A stretch of DNA of 5,131 bases, taken from the NCBI GenBank assembly GCA_964499465.1, contig CAZCLJ010000313.1, forward strand, positions 1-5,131. The letters run 5' to 3'. Under the pieces are notes generated by a model. That model did no database searches. It saw nothing but the letters and a program-made list of their open reading frames with translations, and was not told where the DNA came from. The position numbers were made by a program, and so were the translations under genes. Position 1 is the first letter of the stretch; every line of letters starts with the position of its first letter. Positions 1-5,131 of this stretch are shown here, piece by piece. Origin of the DNA: JAAYJM01 sp964499465 (lineage in GTDB: Bacteria > Bacteroidota > Ignavibacteria > Kapaibacteriales > UBA2268).

Positions 1-140
1 CATTTTCTCAAAAGTAAACGTCTTCGTTTATATTCGCCTCAGAATGACAACTTTTCAGGGTAATTTGCGAAATTATTTTTTACGAGGCAACCTTTCTAAC
101 TCCTTTATTTTCGTTATGGGGGGCTGGAGTTCTGAATTAC
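1..140. other. Non-coding left edge, possible intergenic repeat remnants
   Basis: No convincing gene is present in the first 241 bases: all frames are short and none has a ribosome binding site. The stretch contains a small hairpin (TAAACG at 15-20 and CGTTTA at 25-30 with a four-base loop). It also holds a segment (about 39-51) that reads on the minus strand as TTGTCATTCTGAGG, a wording I associate with dispersed intergenic repeats in many genomes. Positions 126-136 (GGAGTTCTGAA) occur again, inverted, at 5060-5070 near the other end of the window. Calling this repeat debris is inference; the sequence shows only these short patterns. Confidence 0.35.
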
Positions 141-182
141 TAAATAAAAAGATGTCCTACATTTTCAAAATGTAGGACATCT
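141..182 (-). terminator. Rho-independent terminator of the minus-strand propeller gene
   Basis: A perfect inverted repeat has 16-nt arms at 150-165 and 167-182 around a single central base (166). In RNA the innermost pairs would open to form a small loop. Read on the minus strand the hairpin is followed by TTTTTATTTA (150-141), the expected U tract. It begins 59 nt after the stop codon of the propeller gene. No comparable T tract follows on the plus strand, so it is directional for the minus strand. Confidence 0.85.
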
Positions 183-241
183 GGCTTTTGAGGACTTGTC
201 ATTAAAACTGTTTGTTGCTTGTATGACTGGTATTCTAATCA

Positions 242-1525
242 TCAATATACAATAAATTTTGCTGTGTATTGCTTTCCCTGAAGCGATATTTTTATAAAAT
301 ACACTCCATTTGCTAATTTATTGCTAAAAACAGCAGAAATTTGATTTTGAGTATAACTTAAATTGTTATAATCTACTTTATTTCCCAGAAAATCATAAAC
401 TTGAAGATTAAGATTTTCATTTAATAAAATTTCTGGAAAAGTAAGTGTTAAAACACCATCAGAATAATTGACTATTATTGAAGAATTTGATGAATTTTGG
501 ATTTGCTCTTTTACATCTGTAATATCATTTAAATTTGTAGTCAGAATTATACCAGCAGCACCGTTTATAAATAAAATGGAATCCTTTATAACATTTACAT
601 TTGTAAGTGAACTTTGAAAACTGTATATTTCAGTCCAGTTTTCGCCACCATTCATTGTATAAAGAACTGCTCCGGGATTTTCATAGCGACTTACTTTGCC
701 TACAATAATATATTTGCTGCTATCAATATAAAGAAAATCAATGATATTCATACTATATTTACTATCAATATCAGTAGCTAATGAAATCCATGTTTCTCCT
801 TCATCGGTAGTTTTCAGAATTACATTATTTTCACCAGTTGAAAAACCAATATGATTAAAGAATCTAAAACGCCTTACAGTTTTTACGCTGTTATCTGAAG
901 AATATTTTACAGCCCAACTTTCGCCATTGTCAGTAGTTTTTTGAATATTTCCAAATTCATCAGCTGTAATAATTGATGAATCTGCAAAAACATAACCACA
1001 CAAAGCATATTTACCTTCTACGGAATTGAATTTGTTCCAGGTATTCCCTTTGTCATTTGAGTAATAAATCAAGGATGTTTGTTGTCCTGTAGATAAGCTA
1101 AACTCAGTTCCAAATAAATATATTTCATTTTCTGAAGTATATTTAATATCTGCAACCACATTTAAAGGTAAACTAAAAATCGAATTCCAATTTTCACCTC
1201 CATCGCTTGTCATTAATAGATTAGAAGTATAAGTTTGTTGGTTAAAAAAGAAAATTAAACCATTATTTTCATCAAGAAATTCTGCTGTAAGTAATGAACC
1301 AGCATTGCTTGGATAATTTACTTCGTTCCAATTTTCACCAAAATCAGTCGAATAGAAGTAAGAGTTTTCTACTGGAAATATATAAATCTTATTATTCTTT
1401 ATAACTGTTTTTAAGATATTGGGTTGATTAGGTAAATAAGATTCCTGCCACTCATAGCTTTGAGCATTAATAAATAATAAGAAAAAGAAAACAAATACTA
1501 AAATGAATTTTACTTGTGTTTTCAT
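242..1525 (-). CDS. Secreted Asp-box (BNR-type) beta-propeller protein with T9SS C-terminal sorting domain
   Basis: An exported protein of 427 residues. Residues 1-21 form a signal peptide (basic MKTQVK, a very hydrophobic core, probable cleavage after INA at 21). Six clear Asp-box motifs of the form S/T-x-D/N-x-G-x-x-W lie near residues 59, 106, 156, 197, 239 and 290. A degenerate seventh lies near 329. Their spacing of 41-51 residues fits one motif per blade of a roughly seven-bladed propeller like sialidase/Ycf48/Vps10 domains. Residues about 352-427 match the type A sorting domain of type IX secretion cargo: VYDFLGNKV (376-384), LANGVYFIKI (404-413) and the terminal TAKFIVY. The T9SS would export it across the outer membrane and probably attach or release it at the surface. 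No catalytic sialidase residues are evident, so a binding or structural role is likelier than an enzyme; its ligand is unknown. The start is set by AGGAG five bases upstream (1531-1535). It is monocistronic in this window and divergent from groES. Confidence 0.9.
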   Translation of the reverse strand: MKTQVKFILVFVFFFLLFINAQSYEWQESYLPNQPNILKTVIKNNKIYIFPVENSYFYSTDFGENWNEVNYPSNAGSLLTAEFLDENNGLIFFFNQQTYTSNLLMTSDGGENWNSIFSLPLNVVADIKYTSENEIYLFGTEFSLSTGQQTSLIYYSNDKGNTWNKFNSVEGKYALCGYVFADSSIITADEFGNIQKTTDNGESWAVKYSSDNSVKTVRRFRFFNHIGFSTGENNVILKTTDEGETWISLATDIDSKYSMNIIDFLYIDSSKYIIVGKVSRYENPGAVLYTMNGGENWTEIYSFQSSLTNVNVIKDSILFINGAAGIILTTNLNDITDVKEQIQNSSNSSIIVNYSDGVLTLTFPEILLNENLNLQVYDFLGNKVDYNNLSYTQNQISAVFSNKLANGVYFIKISLQGKQYTAKFIVY

Positions 1526-1646
1526 AGCTACTCCTACTTTTAATATAATTTGTTAATTTCAATATCACAATTTATAAAAAAAATAAATTCCATTTAAAAT
1601 TTTTTCAATTTTTTTAAAATATTTAAAAAATGATTGCGTCAATATG

Positions 1647-1673
1647 TTAGCACTCAATTACAAAGAGTGCTAA
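1647..1673 (+). promoter_or_regulatory. CIRCE operator (HrcA-binding site) of groESL
   Basis: TTAGCACTC (1647-1655) and GAGTGCTAA (1665-1673) form a perfect 9-bp inverted repeat around a 9-bp spacer, the exact consensus of the CIRCE element. CIRCE is bound by the repressor HrcA, whose activity depends on GroEL, so free chaperonin keeps the operon repressed and stress releases it. It lies 56 nt before the groES start. No hrcA gene is in the window. The promoter itself is unclear: TTGCGT (1634-1639) with TACAAA (1659-1664) is possible but has a long 19-bp spacer and would put the -10 inside the operator spacer. Confidence 0.96.
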
Positions 1674-1719
1674 TTATTTTAAAATGAAATTTTAGTATTT
1701 TTTTATTTAATATTTAATT

Positions 1720-1724
1720 GGAGG
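1720..1724 (+). promoter_or_regulatory. Shine-Dalgarno sequence that fixes the groES start
   Basis: GGAGG sits five bases before the ATG at 1730. An in-frame TTG at 1718 could be read as an earlier start, but it overlaps this site and has no ribosome binding site of its own. The ATG at 1730 is therefore the real start and gives MKLTPLHDR, the usual GroES N-terminus. Confidence 0.93.
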
Positions 1725-1729
1725 TTCTA

Positions 1730-2017
1730 ATGAAACTAACACCTTTGCACGACAGGGTAATAGTAAAAGCTTCAGAAGCTGCAGAAGTTACAAAAGGCGG
1801 AATTATTATTCCGGATACCGCAAAAGAAAAACCACAGCAAGGCGAAATCATTGCAGTCGGTCAAGGCAAAACTGCTGAAGACGGCAAACTTACACCACTT
1901 TGCGTAAAAGCTGGCGATAAAGTGCTTTATGGAAAATATTCCGGCACCGAAATTACAATTGACGGCGAAGACTTTTTAATTATGCGCGAATCAGACATAT
2001 TTGCTATTATTAACTAA
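1730..2017 (+). CDS. groES: Co-chaperonin GroES (Hsp10)
   Basis: A 95-residue cytoplasmic co-chaperonin, the usual length for the family. Seven copies form the lid that closes the GroEL cavity and triggers release of non-native protein for folding. Visible hallmarks are the N-terminal PLHDRVIVK strand (5-13), the mobile loop around residues 16-35 with K-G-G-I-I-I-P-D (22-29), which docks on GroEL apical domains, the GEIIAVGQG turn (38-46), and the conserved KAGDKVLYGKYSGTEI stretch towards the C-terminus. The hydrophobic III in the mobile loop is the expected GroEL contact. It is the first gene of the CIRCE-controlled operon and lies 29 bp before groEL. An extension to a TTG at 1718 is possible but unsupported, because that codon overlaps the ribosome binding site. 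Confidence 0.98.
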   Translation: MKLTPLHDRVIVKASEAAEVTKGGIIIPDTAKEKPQQGEIIAVGQGKTAEDGKLTPLCVKAGDKVLYGKYSGTEITIDGEDFLIMRESDIFAIIN

Positions 2018-2046
2018 TTTAAAAAAGAAATTTTAAGGAGAAAAAA

Positions 2047-3678
2047 ATGAGTGCAAAAATCATTAATTTTAATCAGGAAGCTCGTTCAACTTTAAAAAAA
2101 GGTGTTGATAAACTTGCTAATGCAGTAAAAGTTACTTTAGGTCCCAAAGGACGTAACGTTATTATAGATAAAAAATTCGGCGCCCCAACCGTAACAAAAG
2201 ACGGCGTAACAGTTGCAAAAGAAATCGAACTCGAAGACCCAATTGAAAATATGGGTGCGCAAATGGTTCGCGAAGTTGCTTCCAAAACCAGTGACGTAGC
2301 TGGCGATGGAACAACAACCGCAACCGTTCTTGCTCAGGCAATTTACCGCGAAGGTTTGAAAAACGTTACAGCTGGCGCAAATCCAATGGATTTAAAACGC
2401 GGTATTGATTTAGCCGTTACAACAATTACAACTGCTTTAAAAGAAATGAGCAGAGACGTTGAAGGTAAAAAAGAAATAGCTCAAGTCGGCTGCATTTCCG
2501 CTAATAACGATTCCACTATCGGCGACCTTATTGCTTCAGCAATGGAAAAAGTCGGAAAAGACGGCGTTATTACAGTAGAAGAAGCAAAAGGAACTGAAAC
2601 CGGTATGGAAGTTGTCGAAGGTATGCAATTCGACAGAGGTTACTTATCTCCATATTTCGTAACTGATGCAGATTCAATGGAAACCATTTTAGAAAATCCA
2701 TACATCTTAATTCACGACAAAAAAATCTCTGCTATTAAAGATTTACTCCCAATTCTTGAAAAAGTATCTCAGGCAGGCCGTTCATTATTAATCATTGCTG
2801 AAGACCTTGAAGGCGAAGCACTTGCTACCTTAGTAGTAAATAAATTACGCGGCACTTTAAGAGTTGCTGCTGTTAAAGCTCCCGGCTTCGGCGACAGACG
2901 TAAATCAATGCTCGAAGATATTGCTATTTTAACAAACGGAACAGTAATTAGTGAAGAAAAAGGTTTCAAACTTGACAATGCAAACCTTTCATATCTCGGA
3001 ACTGCAAAAACCATTACAATTGATAAAGACAATACAACAATCGTTGAAGGTGCTGGCAAATCCGATGATATCAAGAAGAGAATCAATGAAATCAGAGTTC
3101 AAATTGAAAAGACAACAAGCGAATACGACAGAGAAAAACTTCAGGAACGCCTTGCTAAATTAAGCGGCGGTGTTGCAGTTCTTAAAATTGGCGCTGCTAC
3201 AGAAGTTGAAATGAAAGAAAAGAAAGCCAGAGTAGAAGACGCATTACACGCTACAAGAGCTGCAGTTGAAGAAGGTATTATACCCGGTGGTGGTTGTGCT
3301 TATTTACGCTGCTTACCAGAATTAGATAAACTAACTCCTACTAATTTAGACCAAAAGACTGGCGTTGATATTATCCGCAAAGCACTCGAAGAGCCAGCAC
3401 GCCAAATTATTACAAATGCTGGTTTGGAAGCATCAGTTGTTGTTCACAAAATTAAAGAAGGAACTGGCGCCTTCGGTTTTAATTCAGCAAGCGAAGAATA
3501 TGTTGATTTATACGAAGCCGGCGTTATTGACCCAACTAAAGTTGCACGCGTTGCTCTTGAAAACGCTGCATCAGTAGCAGGTTTACTTATAACAACCGAA
3601 GCTACAATAGTCGAAAAACCAAGCGAAGATAAAAATCCTCCAATGATGCCTCCCGGCGGAATGGGCGATATGTATTAA
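2047..3678 (+). CDS. groEL: Chaperonin GroEL (Hsp60)
   Basis: A full-length 543-residue ATP-dependent chaperonin that forms double seven-membered rings and works with GroES in the cytoplasm. It stays in register with E. coli GroEL numbering through the key sites. These are the LGPKGRN phosphate-binding turn (31-37), D52, the GDGTT nucleotide motif (86-90, with D87), D398 needed for hydrolysis, GGG at 414-416 and D495 in IDPTK. The apical hydrophobic substrate- and GroES-binding residues are all present: Y199, Y203, F204, L234, L237, L259, V263 and V264. The flexible C-terminal tail is short, with a single GGM followed by GDMY, where many GroELs carry several GGM repeats. AAGGAG (2035-2040) lies six bases before the ATG. 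It is cotranscribed with groES and ends at a strong terminator. Codon choice is richer in C than in its neighbours, as expected of a highly expressed gene. Confidence 0.99.
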   Translation: MSAKIINFNQEARSTLKKGVDKLANAVKVTLGPKGRNVIIDKKFGAPTVTKDGVTVAKEIELEDPIENMGAQMVREVASKTSDVAGDGTTTATVLAQAIYREGLKNVTAGANPMDLKRGIDLAVTTITTALKEMSRDVEGKKEIAQVGCISANNDSTIGDLIASAMEKVGKDGVITVEEAKGTETGMEVVEGMQFDRGYLSPYFVTDADSMETILENPYILIHDKKISAIKDLLPILEKVSQAGRSLLIIAEDLEGEALATLVVNKLRGTLRVAAVKAPGFGDRRKSMLEDIAILTNGTVISEEKGFKLDNANLSYLGTAKTITIDKDNTTIVEGAGKSDDIKKRINEIRVQIEKTTSEYDREKLQERLAKLSGGVAVLKIGAATEVEMKEKKARVEDALHATRAAVEEGIIPGGGCAYLRCLPELDKLTPTNLDQKTGVDIIRKALEEPARQIITNAGLEASVVVHKIKEGTGAFGFNSASEEYVDLYEAGVIDPTKVARVALENAASVAGLLITTEATIVEKPSEDKNPPMMPPGGMGDMY

Positions 3679-3710
3679 TAGATTTGCGGCTAATGCCGTA
3701 TGTAAATTTA

Positions 3711-3747
3711 AACCCCAGCTTCCTCGGAAGTTGGGGTTTTGTTTTTT
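3711..3747 (+). terminator. Rho-independent terminator of groESL
   Basis: AACCCCAGCTTCC (3711-3723) pairs with GGAAGTTGGGGTT (3726-3738), with one G-U wobble and an effective CTCG tetraloop. It is followed directly by TTTTGTTTTTT (3737-3747). It starts 32 nt after the groEL stop. A smaller hairpin (3685-3690 with 3695-3700) lies just before it and may add stability to the mRNA end. Confidence 0.95.
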
Positions 3748-3938
3748 GTAGAGAGATGGGATTTTTTCTTTACCTATTGAATTTATTGCAAATAATGAAA
3801 TACAAAGAATATTGAATAATAAAGAAAAAAATAAACAAACATTATTTTATGGAAAAATATAAATAAAATAAAAACGTTATTTTTAATAAAAAGTATATAT
3901 ATTTGTAATATAAGTAATGAGATATAAAGGAGCAAGCA
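3748..3938. other. AT-rich intergenic region ahead of the small-protein/protease unit
   Basis: About 190 bases of very AT-rich sequence without a supported gene. It must hold the promoter for the downstream pair, because the groESL terminator separates the two units. TATATTTG at 3898-3905 fits the Bacteroidota -7 pattern TAnnTTTG, but no matching -33 TTTG is seen at the right distance, so I do not call a promoter. A hydrophobic minus-strand reading frame here is a product of the base composition. Confidence 0.5.
3927..3932 (+). promoter_or_regulatory. Shine-Dalgarno sequence of the small acidic protein
   Basis: AAGGAG with a six-base gap to the ATG at 3939. It is one of the main reasons to accept the short downstream frame as a real gene. 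Confidence 0.85.
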
Positions 3939-4148
3939 ATGAAAGAATTTAATAATGAAAATATTAAGTTCGAGGATTCTTATGAGAATGAGAAACAAGA
4001 ACTTATTAATATTGCAAATGATAAATTTGGTTCTGACTTCTTTCGCAAATTAGAAGAACTAACAAAAGACAATGACCAAGGAAATGGTCCTAATTATTAC
4101 AGGTATTCGCTAAAGATCAGCACTACAGGAGCTTTTAATGCCTGCTAG
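3939..4148 (+). CDS. Small acidic protein of unknown function, coupled to the protease gene
   Basis: A 69-residue protein that I do not recognise. It is rich in Asn, Glu and Lys, has a net charge of about -4 (13 acidic, 9 basic residues), no signal peptide and no membrane segment, so it should be cytoplasmic. Residues about 15-44 look helical (NEKQELINIANDKF, then DFFRKLEELTK). A polar break (DNDQGNG, 44-50) leads to a tail with aromatic residues (NYYRYSLKI) that ends in Cys. The case that it is real rests on the strong AAGGAG six bases before its ATG and on the 11-nt overlap of its end with the start of the protease gene, whose own ribosome binding site lies inside it. This arrangement implies co-translation and a shared job. 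It may be an adaptor, inhibitor or regulator of the protease, but the sequence gives no direct evidence for any of these. Confidence 0.72.
   Translation: MKEFNNENIKFEDSYENEKQELINIANDKFGSDFFRKLEELTKDNDQGNGPNYYRYSLKISTTGAFNAC
4127..4131 (+). promoter_or_regulatory. Internal Shine-Dalgarno sequence of the protease gene
   Basis: AGGAG lies within the 3' end of the small-protein gene, six bases before the ATG at 4138. It fixes the protease start and suggests that ribosomes finishing the upstream gene at 4148 can restart at once. Confidence 0.88.
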
Positions 4149-5058
4149 AAATGAAATTCAGAACGAAATTCTAAATGCTAAAAACACTGCTCAAGATAGT
4201 GTTAGGAAAAAGTATATTGCTGAATTAGCAAAATATACTGGCAGAGATACCATTGTTTACTGTACAGCATATTCAACTGGGAAAATGTCTGCAATACCAG
4301 CAGCTGCTGTATCAATAATGAATGAAGATATTCACGGATTTATGTCTGCACTAAACGGATTGAAAAACAAAAATCTTGATATAATTATACATAGTCCGGG
4401 TGGCTCAGCAGAAGTAACTGAACAAATCGTTAATTATTTAAGAGCAAAATATGAGCATATTAGAGCTATAATACCACAGAATGCAATGTCAGCAGCGACA
4501 ATGCTTGCATGTGCCTGTGATGAGATTATAATGGGAAAACATTCAGCAATCGGACCAATTGACCCACAAATTACATTTCCCACTCCTACAGGAGTTTTTA
4601 CTGCACCTGCACAATCATTGATAAATGAATTTGAACAAGCAAAAACTGAAATTATTGCAAACCCTAATGTAGCTCCTATTTGGATAAGCAAATTAAAAAA
4701 TTTACCACACGGAATTCTTGATATTTGTAAAAATACATCAGAACTATCAATTCAAAAAGTTGAGTTGTGGTTATCATCTTATATGTTTAAAAATGATGTT
4801 GATAAAAACAAAAAGGCAAAGGAAATTGCTGAATGGCTTGGTGTTGCGAGTAATCATAAAACACATGGCAGACCAATTCCAATTAATATAGCAATTGATA
4901 AAGGATTAAAAATAATTGAGTTAGAATCAGACCAAGAACTACAAGAAAAAGTTTTATCTGTTTTTCATTCATCAATTGTTACTATTGAGGTTACAAATTG
5001 TGTTAAGTTTATAGAGAATCAAAATGGTAATGGTACTTATTTTCGTTTAAATTTATAG
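4138..5058 (+). CDS. Clp-fold serine protease, SDH_protease family (PF01972-like)
   Basis: A 306-residue protein of the ClpP/crotonase fold, related to the SDH_protease family (formerly DUF114) and more distantly to SppA and ClpP. The core at 81-144 holds LDIIIHSPGGS (80-90), whose PGG is the usual oxyanion-hole turn, then IIPQNAMSAATM (111-122) with the presumed nucleophile S118, then MGKHSAIGPIDPQ (132-144) with D142. The family is described as using a Ser-Asp-His triad in an order unlike ClpP. H243 in KTHGRPI is the best candidate for the base, because archaeal relatives have a similar histidine motif there. No signal peptide or membrane segment is visible, unlike many membrane-anchored SppA-type enzymes and archaeal relatives, so it is probably cytoplasmic. 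Residues 1-35 are a polar helical lead-in. The C-terminal part (about 260-306) is unrecognised. The start overlaps the upstream small gene by 11 nt. Substrate unknown; the family call is firm, the triad inferred. Confidence 0.88.
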   Translation: MPARNEIQNEILNAKNTAQDSVRKKYIAELAKYTGRDTIVYCTAYSTGKMSAIPAAAVSIMNEDIHGFMSALNGLKNKNLDIIIHSPGGSAEVTEQIVNYLRAKYEHIRAIIPQNAMSAATMLACACDEIIMGKHSAIGPIDPQITFPTPTGVFTAPAQSLINEFEQAKTEIIANPNVAPIWISKLKNLPHGILDICKNTSELSIQKVELWLSSYMFKNDVDKNKKAKEIAEWLGVASNHKTHGRPIPINIAIDKGLKIIELESDQELQEKVLSVFHSSIVTIEVTNCVKFIENQNGNGTYFRLNL

Positions 5059-5121
5059 TTTCAGAACTCCTGATGCTGGGGTGAAATAAATCTCGTATTT
5101 ATCAAAAAAAAACTTCACTCC
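5059..5121 (+). other. Non-coding 3' region with two competing stems
   Basis: Just after the protease stop, GGGGTGAA (5078-5085) can pair upstream with TTTCA (5059-5063) and CTCC (5067-5070), giving a bulged hairpin. It can also pair downstream with TTCACTCC (5114-5121), giving an 8-bp stem with one wobble that encloses a weak AT hairpin (5086-5091 with 5097-5102). The two cannot form at once. Neither is followed by a T tract on the plus strand, so this is not a standard terminator. The next gene lies beyond the window, and a role as terminator, attenuator or repeat cannot be settled here. Confidence 0.35.
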
Positions 5122-5131
5122 AAAAAAATAA

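Noticed and set aside
1..63. Possible C-terminal end of a gene entering from the left, frame 1, stop at 61-63
   Set aside because: The peptide has no family resemblance, the DNA looks like intergenic repeat sequence, and only 20 codons are visible.
1542..1570. Minus-strand promoter TTGTGA-17-TATATT for the propeller gene
   Set aside because: The boxes and spacing look fair, but the predicted transcription start would fall at the Shine-Dalgarno site, leaving a leader of about ten bases. In such AT-rich DNA the match could be chance.
2073..3577. Short frames inside groEL on both strands
   Set aside because: groEL is full length and matches the family residue by residue; these are shadow frames of its coding sequence.
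3898..3905. Bacteroidota-type -7 box TATATTTG before the small gene
   Set aside because: No -33 TTTG partner is found at the right distance, and the match is easy to get by chance in this composition.
3783..3998. Minus-strand 71-residue hydrophobic frame before the small gene
   Set aside because: It lies in extremely AT-rich DNA, is made almost wholly of Phe, Ile, Leu and Tyr, has no ribosome binding site, and overlaps the start of a better-supported gene.
4434..4691. Minus-strand 85-residue frame inside the protease gene
   Set aside because: It is antisense to the conserved protease core and has no signals of its own.
1..5131. CRISPR arrays, tRNA or rRNA genes, transposases, attachment sites
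   Set aside because: No regularly spaced repeats, cloverleaf patterns, rRNA segments or transposase-like frames were seen on either strand.

Overview
The window looks like a chromosomal segment from an AT-rich bacterium of the Fibrobacterota-Chlorobiota-Bacteroidota (FCB) assemblage, most likely an Ignavibacteria- or Chlorobi-like lineage. Three things seen together support this. There is a secreted protein with a type IX secretion (T9SS) C-terminal sorting domain. The groESL operon carries a perfect CIRCE operator, implying HrcA control. Every gene has a strong AGGAG-type Shine-Dalgarno sequence, which classical Bacteroidia and Flavobacteriia generally do not rely on. The lineage is an inference; no marker gene in the window fixes it.

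Layout. Positions 1-241 hold no gene. They contain fragments that look like intergenic repeats and a strong hairpin terminator (141-182) for the minus-strand gene. Positions 242-1525 (minus) encode a 427-residue exported Asp-box (BNR) beta-propeller with a T9SS sorting tail. The divergent intergenic region contains the CIRCE element (1647-1673). Positions 1730-2017 and 2047-3678 (plus) are groES and groEL, ended by a clear rho-independent terminator (3711-3747). After an AT-rich gap, positions 3939-5058 form a compact two-gene unit: an unrecognised acidic 69-residue protein whose end overlaps by 11 nt the start of a 306-residue Clp-fold serine protease of the SDH_protease family (Pfam PF01972). 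The last 73 bases are non-coding and can form two competing stems.

How the genes work together. groES and groEL make the Hsp60/Hsp10 folding chamber and are expected to be repressed by HrcA through CIRCE and released on heat or misfolding stress. The propeller gene is transcribed divergently and is probably unrelated in function. The small protein and protease are almost certainly co-expressed through translational coupling. The small partner could be a regulator, adaptor or substrate of the protease, but nothing in the sequence says which. This two-gene unit is the least ordinary part of the window and the best candidate for an undescribed system.
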